Below, one piece after another: positions 1 to 7,519 of a stretch of 12,820 nucleotides of DNA (position 1 is the stretch's first letter; the number at the start of each line of letters is the position of its first letter). Location: positions 1-12,820 of the forward strand of contig JAPPPC010000295.1 of assembly GCA_028817685.1 (NCBI GenBank), read 5' to 3'. Made by a program: the position numbers and the translations under genes. This stretch comes from Rhodospirillaceae bacterium. GTDB taxonomy: Bacteria > Pseudomonadota > Alphaproteobacteria > UBA8366 > GCA-2717185. The notes beneath the pieces were generated by a model, which had not been told where the DNA came from, made no database searches, and saw only the letters and a list, made by a program, of their open reading frames with translations.

Positions 1-614
1 CAATGTCGCTCTACGTCTCCGGCACGAACCGCGATCTCTTACCGGGCGACTTGCAGGCAGACCGGTCGCGCATGCGGGGATTGCCGATTCCAAGCGAGGA
101 TACGGTGCGCCGTGCCGCGCGCCGTAACGCTCCTGCAGTAAGGATCCAAATCGCGCGGGTCGATGCGCTGTTGGCCGACGGACGCGATTGGATCGCTGGT
201 CCTTCCGTCACGGTCGGTGATTTCGCTGTCTACCACGCCTTGTGGTTCATCACGGCACGCAGCGATCGCCTGGCCCATGAGCTGGCACCCTATCCTCGAA
301 TCCGCGATTGGATGGAGCGCATGCGGGCGTTTGGCCATGGGAATGTCGTGGCGATGGAGGCTACAGAGGCACTCGATGTCGCGCGTAACGCGATACCTGA
401 GACACCGCGCGTCTCCGACAGGTTCGATGAAGATCCGGAGCTGGGCACATTCGTCCGCATCCGCGCTGACGATTATGGACGGGACGCTATAGAAGGCGAA
501 CTTGTGCTGATCGACTCGGAAGAAATCGCGATACGACGTACAGACAACACTGTTGGCGACGTCGTCGTCCACTTTCCCCGACTTGGATACGATCTGCGGG
601 CTCTCGTTCCGTAA
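1..614 (+). CDS. Glutathione S-transferase family protein, 3' part (5' end outside window)
   Basis: The frame is open from the left edge and ends at TAA 612-614, so the gene is truncated upstream. An ATG at position 3 is probably internal. The visible part starts inside the all-helical GST C-terminal domain; the stretch DGRDWIAGPSVTVGDFAVYH is the classic helix-capping region (WIAG..VTVGDFAVY) that stabilises this domain. The N-terminal thioredoxin-like glutathione-binding domain would lie off the window. After the helical domain, from about residue 135 of the visible part, there is an extra block of about 65 residues rich in predicted beta strand (ELGTFVRIRADDYGRD, then GELVLIDSEEIAIRR). It reads like a small beta-barrel appended to the GST. 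GSTs conjugate or isomerise electrophiles in the cytoplasm; the substrate cannot be told. No RBS is visible. The family call is firm; the role of the extension is unknown. Confidence 0.8.
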   Translation, partial: MSLYVSGTNRDLLPGDLQADRSRMRGLPIPSEDTVRRAARRNAPAVRIQIARVDALLADGRDWIAGPSVTVGDFAVYHALWFITARSDRLAHELAPYPRIRDWMERMRAFGHGNVVAMEATEALDVARNAIPETPRVSDRFDEDPELGTFVRIRADDYGRDAIEGELVLIDSEEIAIRRTDNTVGDVVVHFPRLGYDLRALVP

Positions 615-804
615 AGGCTGACGTTTCGCAGATACGCCTGCTTCAACCTAACGGCTACCAAAATACGCCTTGGCATTTATTCATTCATCGGCTGCGGTGA
701 CCATATTTAGGTCGAAATCGCATGGCCGCACTTATGGCGAGAAATTTCGCTAGCCGGTTCCTATTTTATCCGATTGTTAAGGCATTCTCCGCACTGTCCC
801 AATG

Positions 805-824
805 ATTCAGAAATTTTACTGAAT
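805..824. promoter_or_regulatory. Inverted repeat upstream of the chemoreceptor gene
   Basis: ATTCAG (805-810) and CTGAAT (819-824) are perfect 6-bp inverted arms around an 8-base A/T-only spacer. The repeat ends 32 bases before the chemoreceptor ATG, in an intergenic region (615-856) clearly more AT-rich than the flanking genes. It could be an operator or a weak 5'-UTR hairpin. No convincing -35/-10 pair was found nearby. Short AT-rich palindromes occur by chance, so this is tentative. Confidence 0.25.
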
Positions 825-856
825 GTTGAGGTCGCATACGAAGTGAGGGGCGGAAG

Positions 857-3031
857 ATGCGCAAGCTAGTGGTCGAGAATTTTTCCGTTAAGGAAACCGT
901 TACGAAGAGCGCAAATCGAATGTCGTTGGCGGCAGGTTTCAACCTGCGCATCCGCGCGCGGCTGATCGCCGGCTTTGTGGCGATCTGCGCCATTCTTGTG
1001 GGTGTTGTCGGAGTAACGACACTGCAGGTCAGTAAGGTGGATGGCGTGGTCGAGCGCATAAACACGCTGCGAGTACCGACGGCGGCCGCCAGTGGCGCCA
1101 TGGTCCGTGATATCTATGGATCATTGGCGAGCCTGCGCGGCTGGATGCTTACCGGGAACGAAGTATTCAAGACCGAGAGGGCGGCCGTTTGGGCAAGCAT
1201 TGAAAAACAGCGCGCCAATATGGACGCCTTGTCGCAGCATTGGACCAATCCAGCGAACGTACAAAAGTGGACGGAATTCAAATCGGTTCTCGATGCCTTT
1301 AAGACCGCGCAGGCACAGGTTGAAAGTATCGCCAACTCCGTCGACGAACAGCCGGCGAACAAAATCTTGTTCCAAGATGCTGCGCCCCGGGCCGCAGTGA
1401 TGCTGAACAAGATAACTGAAATCATCGATGAGGAGATGAAACAGTACCCGTCGCCCGAGCGTCGCCAGCTCCTTGGCGCTCTGGCCGACATTCGCGGGAC
1501 GACAGGTGTCGCCCTGGCGAATATCCGGGCCTACCTGCTCTCCGGTGATGCGAAATTCGCGGAACTTTTCGACAAAGCCTGGGCCAAAAATGAACGTCGG
1601 TTCGCGGACGCATCCGGTATGTCCGGCTTGATGACAGAGAGCCAAAGAGCGGCGTTCAAGACCTTTGGAGAGAAACGAGCGGAGTTCAAACAGTATCCGC
1701 CTCAGATGTTTGAAATCCGCGGCTCCAACCAATGGAACATGGCCAACTACACGCTTGTGACCGAGGCAGCGCCCCGGGCGGGTACGCTACTGACGATCCT
1801 GCGAGGGCCTTTGGCGCCGGATGGCAGCCGCACCGGTGGCATGGTCGATAATCAGCGCGCGTTGTTGAATGGCGACGCGCAGGCCGCTCTGCACGACAGT
1901 AAGCTTCTCCAGCAGATCATCTGGGGCATGTTGGCTATCGGACTTGCAATTGCGGCAGTCATCGTCTTTGTGACTGCACGCTCGGTCGTGAGCCCGATTG
2001 CGGCGATGACCACGGCGATGGGAGGCCTTGCCGAGGGTGACAAGAGCATCGAAATTCCGGCCACGGATCGAAAAGATGAGGTCGGTGAAATGGCACAGGC
2101 TGTTCAGGTTTTCAAAGACAACATGATCAAAGCCGAACAACTTGCCGCCGAGCAGAAAGCAGAAGAAGAAGCCCAAGCCGCGCGTGGACGGCGTATCGAG
2201 CAGCTGACGAAAGACTTCGACCGCAACGTCGCGGGTGTCATCGAGACCGTAGTGTCTGCCGCGGACGAGATGAGTGCGACTGCGGAATCCATGTCGGCGA
2301 TGGCAAAAGATACGCAAAGCCGTTCGACGACGGTTGCCGCTGCAACGGAACAGGCGAGCACGAACGTGCAGACTGTCGCCTCTGCGGCTGAGGAGCTGTC
2401 GGCGTCGATCACCGAAATCTCCGGCCAGGTGTCGAATTCGGCGAGTACCGCGCAGGATGCTGTCGGTGCGGCAGCGGAAGTCGCGCAAAAGGTTCAGGGA
2501 CTTGTCGCGGCGTCGCAAAAAGTGGGCGAGGTGGTCGATCTGATCAACGACATCGCCAACCAAACGAACCTACTGGCGCTGAACGCCACGATCGAAGCTG
2601 CCCGCGCCGGAGAGGCCGGTAAAGGGTTCGCCGTCGTGGCGACCGAAGTGAAGGCGCTGGCCAGCCAGACTGGTAACGCGACCGAGCAAATCTCCGACCA
2701 GATCGCAAGCATCCAAGGGGCGACCGGTGACGCGGTATCATCGATCGATCAGATCACGCAGACGATCGGCCGAATTGACGAAATCGCCAGTACGATTGCC
2801 GCCGCGGTCGAAGAGCAGGGCGCGGCGACCGGCGAGATCAGCCGGAACGTGCAGGAAGCGGCTTCCGGTACGCAGGAGGTTTCGGCCAATGTTGGCGGTG
2901 TCAGCGAGGCAGCGGCAGAAACCGGTGCGTCCGCGACCCAGGTACACGCTGCCGCGCAGGAACTTTCCAAGCAGTCCGAGGGGCTGCGCAAGATCGTCGA
3001 CACGTTCCTTACCGACGTGCGTGCCGCGTAA
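857..3031 (+). CDS. Methyl-accepting chemotaxis protein with bimodular helical sensor domain
   Basis: A 724-residue transmembrane chemoreceptor. ATG 857 is preceded by GAGGGG at 845-850. A short basic cytoplasmic N-terminus precedes TM1 (about 36-57). The periplasmic region, about 295 residues, contains two related modules. Each starts with a helix like LRGWMLTGNEVF (93-104) or IRAYLLSGDAKF (223-234) and ends with a D/E-AAPRA motif (174-179 and 303-308). This matches a helical bimodular (HBM-type) ligand-binding architecture. TM2 lies at about 354-374, HAMP at about 375-428, then the long coiled-coil signalling domain. The hairpin tip carries the invariant INDIANQTNLLALNATIEA motif near 563-581, followed by ARAGEAGKGFAVVA, which contacts CheA and CheW. 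No C-terminal CheR/CheB-tethering pentapeptide such as NWETF is seen. HBM receptors are known to sense organic acids, but this ligand is unknown. The gene ends with tandem stops TAATAA and a strong hairpin, so it is probably monocistronic. Confidence 0.95.
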   Translation: MRKLVVENFSVKETVTKSANRMSLAAGFNLRIRARLIAGFVAICAILVGVVGVTTLQVSKVDGVVERINTLRVPTAAASGAMVRDIYGSLASLRGWMLTGNEVFKTERAAVWASIEKQRANMDALSQHWTNPANVQKWTEFKSVLDAFKTAQAQVESIANSVDEQPANKILFQDAAPRAAVMLNKITEIIDEEMKQYPSPERRQLLGALADIRGTTGVALANIRAYLLSGDAKFAELFDKAWAKNERRFADASGMSGLMTESQRAAFKTFGEKRAEFKQYPPQMFEIRGSNQWNMANYTLVTEAAPRAGTLLTILRGPLAPDGSRTGGMVDNQRALLNGDAQAALHDSKLLQQIIWGMLAIGLAIAAVIVFVTARSVVSPIAAMTTAMGGLAEGDKSIEIPATDRKDEVGEMAQAVQVFKDNMIKAEQLAAEQKAEEEAQAARGRRIEQLTKDFDRNVAGVIETVVSAADEMSATAESMSAMAKDTQSRSTTVAAATEQASTNVQTVASAAEELSASITEISGQVSNSASTAQDAVGAAAEVAQKVQGLVAASQKVGEVVDLINDIANQTNLLALNATIEAARAGEAGKGFAVVATEVKALASQTGNATEQISDQIASIQGATGDAVSSIDQITQTIGRIDEIASTIAAAVEEQGAATGEISRNVQEAASGTQEVSANVGGVSEAAAETGASATQVHAAAQELSKQSEGLRKIVDTFLTDVRAA

Positions 3032-3037
3032 TAAGGT

Positions 3038-3070
3038 GCCGGGCGAACCTGCCCTATCGGTTCGCCCGGC
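3038..3070 (+). terminator. Stem-loop terminator downstream of the chemoreceptor gene
   Basis: GCCGGGCGAACC (3038-3049) pairs perfectly with GGTTCGCCCGGC (3059-3070). This is a 12-bp GC-rich stem with a 9-base loop, starting 7 bases after the chemoreceptor stop codon. The run of T after the stem is poor (TTC only), so efficiency or Rho-independence is uncertain. Position and stem perfection make a transcription end or mRNA-stabilising hairpin the natural reading. Confidence 0.65.
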
Positions 3071-3238
3071 TTCAGCGCCTCGCGCACGTTTCTGCCAAAA
3101 CAGCGTTTGCACGCGTCGAACCGGTGCCTTCGGGATTGGCTCTGGTCGTGCTTGATTGAGCGGCTTCTGGGGCCTACCGTTTCGCTTCTACACTTAATTC
3201 AGAAGCAAAGCCGTTAGGCTCCAGGAGTATCCCCCGCT

Positions 3239-5566
3239 ATGGCAAGCACACTTGATGGCATTACCGTACTCGACTTAGGCACGGGGGCGGCTGCCGCGTT
3301 TGCAACCATGCTGTTGAGCGATCTTGGCGCGCGGGTGGTTCGCGTGACCGATCCGGGGGTACCTCTGCATCGCGATGGCGGTTTCGTCGTGTGGGATCGA
3401 GGCAAGGAATGTGTCGCGCTGGATCTGTCGTCACTCAACCTCGACGGCGATGGGGAAGACACGCAGCTTTTCCGCCGGTTGGTCGCCGGTGCAGACGTGC
3501 TGGTTGAGGATTTTGCACCGAGTTCCGAGCTGCAACGCCTCGTCGATCCGGATTGGCTTTCGGCGACGAACGGGCGGCTGGTGAGCTGCTCGATCACCGC
3601 CTACGGAAAGCGCGGACCGCTGAAGGACGAGCCGCCGATCGAAGAGCTGGTATTGGCGCGGACGGGTGTCATGGGCGGCATGCCGGGCTTTCGGCCCGCG
3701 CCGGTGCATATCGTGCACCCGTTGCCGACCGTGGGAGCCGCCCTGTTCGCCAATCTCGGGATCGCCGCCGCGCTGTTGGCCCGGGAAACCACGGGGCGCG
3801 GCCGCACCGTCGAAACCTCGCTGATGGCTGGCGCCTTGCTTTATCATCCTAAGGTTATTGGCGAGAAACTGGCGCGAACCGTTTTCCAGACCCATCCGTC
3901 CGGTAGTGCGCCGTTCTACAGCGTCTATGAATGTTCCGATGGCGAGTGGATCCAGCTTGGCTGCGTGCATGTCGGTTTCATGGCCATCTGCGCGGGCCTG
4001 CTCGGTATTGGGGAGATGATCAAGGAGGAGCGGTTTCAGGACGGCCGCGGCGGCGTGACGCCGGAGGATGACGAGGAACTACGCGCGGCAATAGCCAAGG
4101 TCATCAAAACCAAACCGCAGGCGGAATGGGCCGCGCTGTTCGAGGAAGCCGATGTGCCCTTCGGGCCGTGCCGGATGATCGATGAAGGCATGAAAGACCC
4201 CCAGATCAACCACAACAACATGGTTGTCTCTCTGGACGATCCGGTGCTGGGTCCGGTGACCCAGATGGGCGCCCCCATCATGCTGAGCGAAATGCCCGGG
4301 AGCGCGAAGGGGCCGCGGCCGTCGGCAGCGATCACCGGTTTGCCCGACGGCTACCCGGAACCCCAGCCTGCCGCACCGGCGGCGGACGGACCGGACGCCC
4401 CGCCGCTCGACGGTGTGCGGATACTGGAAATCACCAATCTTATTGCGGGACCGACCGGCGGCCGGCTCCTCGCCGATCTGGGTGCCGATGTGATCAAATT
4501 CGAACCGCCGACCGGCGATCTGTCGCGGCCGATCGGGCGCACCTATTTCTACAACATCAATTTCGGCAAGCGTTCGGTATCGGTGAACACGCGGACGGAC
4601 GAAGGCAAGCAGATTGCGCAAAAGATCGCAGCTTCGGCAGATGGTCTCCTCGCCAACCTGCGGCCCCATGCGACCGAGCGCATGGGGATTGGGGAGGCGG
4701 TGAACCCCAATCTGATCGAAGCCCATTTGACAGGCTATGGCTGGACCGGACCCTATTCGAAACGGCCGGGTATCGATCCGTTGGCACAGGCGTTGATGGG
4801 GATGGAACGAGCCCAGGGCGGCCCAGAGAATCCTCCGGTTTTTCCCGCCCAGCTGGCACCGACCGATTTCACCAACGGGGCGATGGGCGCGCTTGGCATG
4901 ATCCTGTCGCTGTTCGCGCGGCATCGCACCGGCACGGTCCAACGCATCGACGCGAACCTGTTGAATGCTGCGGTGGTGTTAAGCTCCGCCTGGTTCACGA
5001 AATACGATGGGCAGCCGGTGCGACCGCTGGCGGACAAGGCGCAGTACGGGTTGAACCCCTTTCATCGCCTCTACCGACTGAGCGACGGTTGGATCTATGT
5101 CGTCGCGCGCAATGATGACGAGCGGCGTGCTTTGTGTGCGGTGGCTGGCCAGCCGGACGCCGATTTGGACGCCGCAGAACCGGTAGCCGGCCAGCATCCC
5201 GTCGACACGGATTTTGCCAAAGGGCTTGCGGCGGCCTTTGCCGACCGAACACTGAACGAGACTTTGGAGGCGTTAAAGGGCGCGGGTGTACCCAGTATCG
5301 AAGCGCAGAAACCGGACAGCGAATACTTCCTCGACGATCCGCACAGCCAGGCGAACGACATGATCATGACCCGTCAGCATCCGATTGGCGGTGAATTGCG
5401 CATCGCTTGGAACTATATCCGCTTCGGTAACACGCGCGAGTCGGCGGGCCGCCCGACCCCGCTGCTTGGGGAGCACAATGCGGAGGTGCTGCGCGAATGT
5501 GGCTACGATGAAGCGTCGATCGAAAGCCTTGCCGCGCAGGAGGTCATCAGTTCGAAACCGATGTAG
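3239..5566 (+). CDS. Two-domain family III (CaiB/BaiF-type) CoA-transferase-like protein
   Basis: 775 residues, about twice the usual 380-400 of a family III CoA transferase. AGGAG lies at 3223-3227, 11 bases before ATG 3239. Domain 1 (about 4-370) opens with LDGITVLDLGTGAAAAFATM. A Pro/Ala-rich linker (about 371-389) leads to domain 2 (390-775), which opens with LDGVRILEITNLIAGPTGGR. Domain 2 keeps the AGP turn and the VIKFEPPTGDLSRPIG CoA-binding stretch; domain 1 has lost both. The family moves CoA between acyl-CoA and a free acid through a catalytic Asp in a motif like V-D-x-S-x-x-D-A. At that place domain 1 reads VETSLMAGA (Ala197) and domain 2 reads IDANLLNAA (Asn576), so the Asp appears absent from both halves. 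Two-domain relatives include DddD, which keeps the Asp in its second half. The gene converges with the racemase-like gene 25 bp downstream. The fold call is firm; substrate and even transferase activity are uncertain. Confidence 0.88.
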   Translation: MASTLDGITVLDLGTGAAAAFATMLLSDLGARVVRVTDPGVPLHRDGGFVVWDRGKECVALDLSSLNLDGDGEDTQLFRRLVAGADVLVEDFAPSSELQRLVDPDWLSATNGRLVSCSITAYGKRGPLKDEPPIEELVLARTGVMGGMPGFRPAPVHIVHPLPTVGAALFANLGIAAALLARETTGRGRTVETSLMAGALLYHPKVIGEKLARTVFQTHPSGSAPFYSVYECSDGEWIQLGCVHVGFMAICAGLLGIGEMIKEERFQDGRGGVTPEDDEELRAAIAKVIKTKPQAEWAALFEEADVPFGPCRMIDEGMKDPQINHNNMVVSLDDPVLGPVTQMGAPIMLSEMPGSAKGPRPSAAITGLPDGYPEPQPAAPAADGPDAPPLDGVRILEITNLIAGPTGGRLLADLGADVIKFEPPTGDLSRPIGRTYFYNINFGKRSVSVNTRTDEGKQIAQKIAASADGLLANLRPHATERMGIGEAVNPNLIEAHLTGYGWTGPYSKRPGIDPLAQALMGMERAQGGPENPPVFPAQLAPTDFTNGAMGALGMILSLFARHRTGTVQRIDANLLNAAVVLSSAWFTKYDGQPVRPLADKAQYGLNPFHRLYRLSDGWIYVVARNDDERRALCAVAGQPDADLDAAEPVAGQHPVDTDFAKGLAAAFADRTLNETLEALKGAGVPSIEAQKPDSEYFLDDPHSQANDMIMTRQHPIGGELRIAWNYIRFGNTRESAGRPTPLLGEHNAEVLRECGYDEASIESLAAQEVISSKPM

Positions 5567-5591
5567 CGCGCTGGACGGGGTTTAGATTCGT

Positions 5592-6413
5592 CTACTCTTC
5601 CCGGCCCGGCATCAACCGGTCGTGGCCGTAGAAGGTAAGGAGTTCGGCGAGCCGTTCCGGTCGCGGGGACGCGGTGTAGCAGGTGTTGCGGCTGACCTCG
5701 AGCCCCACGGCGCGGCGTAGATCGACCATCAGCTCGGCCATCTTCATGGTCGCGGCGAGCCCGTCGAGCAGCGGCACGTCGTCGACCCGCCGAACACCGT
5801 GCGCGGCCATGGTTACGCCCATGGGCACTTCGCCCGGGATTATCACATCGGCGCCTTCCTTGATCAGTGCCCGTGCCGACTCCTCGAACTGACGAATTAC
5901 CGGTGCCGGGTCGTTGAAATTGGCGATCAGGTCGTCGAAGGTAAAGCCGACATGTCGGATGCCGGCGAAACGGTCGTTGAGGCCGTACCCTGCCACTTTC
6001 TCGGCCATGAAAGGCAGCTGCTCTTCGATGAAGGTGAGCATGCCGAACTTGCGCCCGTAGAGGCAGGCCAGGTGCATTGAGGATTCGCCGTAGCCGACGA
6101 CCGGAATGTCCAAAGCACTGCGTATCTCGAGCAACATCGGATCGGGAATCGTGCTGATCGCGTAGGCGTCGAAACCCTGTTCCTGCGCCGCCAGCCCGCC
6201 AAGCACGAATTGATTGGCATGTAACGCGAACAGCAAGTTATGGCGCAGATCGTGGCCGGGATATTCCGTCTCGTAGGTCTTTGGGTGCATGCCGTGCAGC
6301 ACGACTTCGGTGTCCGGCCGCACGATCCCGTCGATATGTTTTCGCAGCCGTGCTTCGTAGGCCGGCAGGTTGCCGAGTACGGTGAAGCTCTGATGCCAGA
6401 TTTTCATTGCCAT
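5592..6413 (-). CDS. Asp/Glu/hydantoin racemase superfamily protein
   Basis: 273 residues from ATG 6413 (MAMKIWHQSF). A TTG five codons upstream also extends the frame but has no Shine-Dalgarno sequence; GGGA about 9 bases before ATG 6413 favours the ATG. ATG 6407 is another option. The family motif VGYGESSMHLACLYGRKF (106-123) matches the second strand-helix region of hydantoin racemases, maleate isomerases and arylmalonate decarboxylases. These enzymes use a pair of facing cysteines to remove and re-add a proton. The first Cys site reads AISTIPDP with Thr88; the second reads IIPGEVPMG with Glu195. Both cysteines are therefore replaced, suggesting a different reaction or a non-canonical subfamily. 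A Cys remains at 117 but is not at a catalytic position by this alignment. The gene lies between the CoA transferase (convergent) and the CMD gene (divergent), so it probably acts on a small carboxylate or cyclic amide. The superfamily is confident, the reaction unknown. Confidence 0.82.
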   Translation of the reverse strand: MAMKIWHQSFTVLGNLPAYEARLRKHIDGIVRPDTEVVLHGMHPKTYETEYPGHDLRHNLLFALHANQFVLGGLAAQEQGFDAYAISTIPDPMLLEIRSALDIPVVGYGESSMHLACLYGRKFGMLTFIEEQLPFMAEKVAGYGLNDRFAGIRHVGFTFDDLIANFNDPAPVIRQFEESARALIKEGADVIIPGEVPMGVTMAAHGVRRVDDVPLLDGLAATMKMAELMVDLRRAVGLEVSRNTCYTASPRPERLAELLTFYGHDRLMPGREE

Positions 6414-6471
6414 AGCGGATGTTCCCAATGTCAGGAAGGTCGCGGGAGTTTAGGCGGCGGCGAAACGCGCT

Positions 6472-6502
6472 TGCAAACCTGTCTGGTCAACGCGGGTTTG
6501 CA
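6472..6502. promoter_or_regulatory. Inverted repeat in the racemase-like/CMD divergent intergenic region
   Basis: TGCAAACC (6472-6479) and GGTTTGCA (6495-6502) are perfect 8-bp inverted arms separated by 15 bases. They lie centrally in the 147-bp region between two divergent genes. The site is 58 bases before the CMD ATG and 58 bases before the racemase-like ATG 6413, a good position for one regulator to control both. A dimeric regulator such as a LysR- or GntR-type protein is possible, but no regulator gene is in the window. Confidence 0.45.
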
Positions 6503-6560
6503 CCGCCGGCTGCGGCATGCCTAATCTCTCGCGCAACTCGGAACACAGAGGAGGTCTCGT

Positions 6561-7133
6561 ATGTCAGAACGCGTCGCAATGCTGTCGGTCGAAGATGCGA
6601 TCGAGACGGCCAAGGATGTCGGAATTCGGGAATCCATGGCGAAGGTGAACGCCTACCGCATGCTGCTGAATAACCCGCAGCTCGCCCGCGGGGTCAACGA
6701 GTTGCTGACCACCTTGCTGTTCACAAACAAGACGATCGATGTGCGGCTGCGCGAGCTGATCATCATGCGGATCGGTTGGGTGACAGGGTCGTGCTACGAG
6801 TGGACTCAGCACTGGCGTTTCGCCGAGGCGGTCGGGCTGCCGCCGGAAGATGTCGTCGGCGTCCGTGATTGGCAGAATTACGACGGCTACGACGCGGCGG
6901 ACCGGGCGGTGCTTGCCGCTGTCGACGACACGCTGGAGCATGGCAAGATTTCCGACGCCGTCTGGCAGGAATGCGCCGCGCATGTCGGCGGGCCGGCGGA
7001 ACTGGTTGAAATGGTCGTCGCGATCGGCAATTGGACGATGTTCTCGCAATTGCTGCGCAGCCTCGAAATCCCGCTCGAGGACGGCGTCGAAGCATGGCCG
7101 CCGGACGGCAAGAAGCCCGCCCACGCGGAGTAG
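6561..7133 (+). CDS. Carboxymuconolactone decarboxylase (CMD/AhpD-like) family protein
   Basis: 190 residues. ATG 6561 has a strong RBS, AGAGGAGG at 6547-6554, six bases upstream. The core family helix is RLRELIIMRIGWVTGSCYEW (62-81), followed by TQHWRFAEAVGLP, which fits the CMD pattern R-E-L-x-I-L-R ... Y-E-W-x-x-H. His84 is at the conserved position. AhpD-type members have CxxC four and seven residues before this His. Here those positions are Glu80 and Ser77, and a lone Cys78 sits between them, so a thiol peroxidase role is unlikely. Relatives with the YEWxxH form are mostly uncharacterised and sit in aromatic or lactone catabolic clusters, where they may act as decarboxylases, isomerases or hydrolases. 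The gene diverges from the racemase-like gene across a shared inverted repeat, suggesting co-regulation. The family is confident, the reaction unknown. Confidence 0.88.
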   Translation: MSERVAMLSVEDAIETAKDVGIRESMAKVNAYRMLLNNPQLARGVNELLTTLLFTNKTIDVRLRELIIMRIGWVTGSCYEWTQHWRFAEAVGLPPEDVVGVRDWQNYDGYDAADRAVLAAVDDTLEHGKISDAVWQECAAHVGGPAELVEMVVAIGNWTMFSQLLRSLEIPLEDGVEAWPPDGKKPAHAE

Positions 7134-7156
7134 CTATTCCTTATTTGGACGCGTCT

Positions 7157-7372
7157 TCAGCGCCAGCGATAGGGCCAAGGCACGGCGATGTCCGTCAAAC
7201 CGTGCCGGCCGCTCAAATTGTGCGAGACCGGCTGTTGCGGTTCGGCGAGTTCCTTGCGCAGCAGGGCGATGGCATCGTCGATGTCGGCTGAGCCTATCGG
7301 GGGCGGGTGGCCGAAGCGGTGTTCATACTTCGCCCACAATCTGTCCAAAGTCGCTTCCTGTAACAAAGTCAT
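7157..7372 (-). CDS. Small uncharacterised protein (71 residues)
   Basis: I do not recognise this protein. The chosen start, ATG 7372, has GGGAG eight bases upstream. The frame could extend to an ATG at 7513, but that has no RBS, and the added residues are Arg/Cys-rich with no clear structure. The protein begins MTLLQEATLDRLWAKYEHRF, then has HPPPIGSADIDDAIALLRK, which suggests two amphipathic helices joined by a proline turn. It ends in an aromatic, basic tail (VPWPYRWR). No signal peptide, membrane segment or cysteine is present. Its stop lies 23 bp from the CMD stop (convergent). The next minus-strand gene upstream is the epoxide hydrolase, 147 bp away, so the small gene may be the tail of that transcript or have its own promoter. 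The good RBS and protein-like composition support a real gene. Confidence 0.6.
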   Translation of the reverse strand: MTLLQEATLDRLWAKYEHRFGHPPPIGSADIDDAIALLRKELAEPQQPVSHNLSGRHGLTDIAVPWPYRWR

Positions 7373-7519
7373 CGTAATCACTCCCACACGATGCGTGCTC
7401 TTGAGAGGATGCTGAATCACTTGTCTTTCAGTGTGTAACGACTGGTCTTGGCACTCCCTTTCTCTACATTCGAAACCGTAACATGGTTCTGGACGGGACC
7501 GTAGCGAAATCACATCGGG

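Noticed and set aside
1121..1732. 203-codon minus-strand open frame inside the chemoreceptor gene
   Set aside because: Antisense shadow of a strongly supported gene in GC-rich DNA; no family resemblance and Arg/Cys-rich composition.
1787..2563. 258-codon minus-strand open frame opposite the chemoreceptor HAMP and signalling region
   Set aside because: Composition (Arg/His-rich) and lack of any motif mark it as an antisense artefact.
3184..3206. GCTTCT/AGAAGC inverted repeat upstream of the CoA-transferase gene
   Set aside because: Only six base pairs with an 11-base loop in a short region; too weak to claim as a regulatory site.
4079..4942. 287-codon minus-strand open frame inside the CoA-transferase gene
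   Set aside because: Complete overlap with a clear two-domain enzyme; no recognisable domain.
5592..6428. Racemase-like gene starting at TTG 6428
   Set aside because: TTG is a weak start with no SD upstream; ATG 6413 fits better and begins right before the first family strand.
7412..7431. CTGAA/TTCAG inverted repeat upstream of the small unknown gene
   Set aside because: Five-base arms with a 10-base spacer are expected by chance.
7157..7513. Longer 118-codon version of the small unknown protein
   Set aside because: Its ATG at 7513 has no RBS, and the added 47 residues look like translated spacer; ATG 7372 has GGGAG at good distance.
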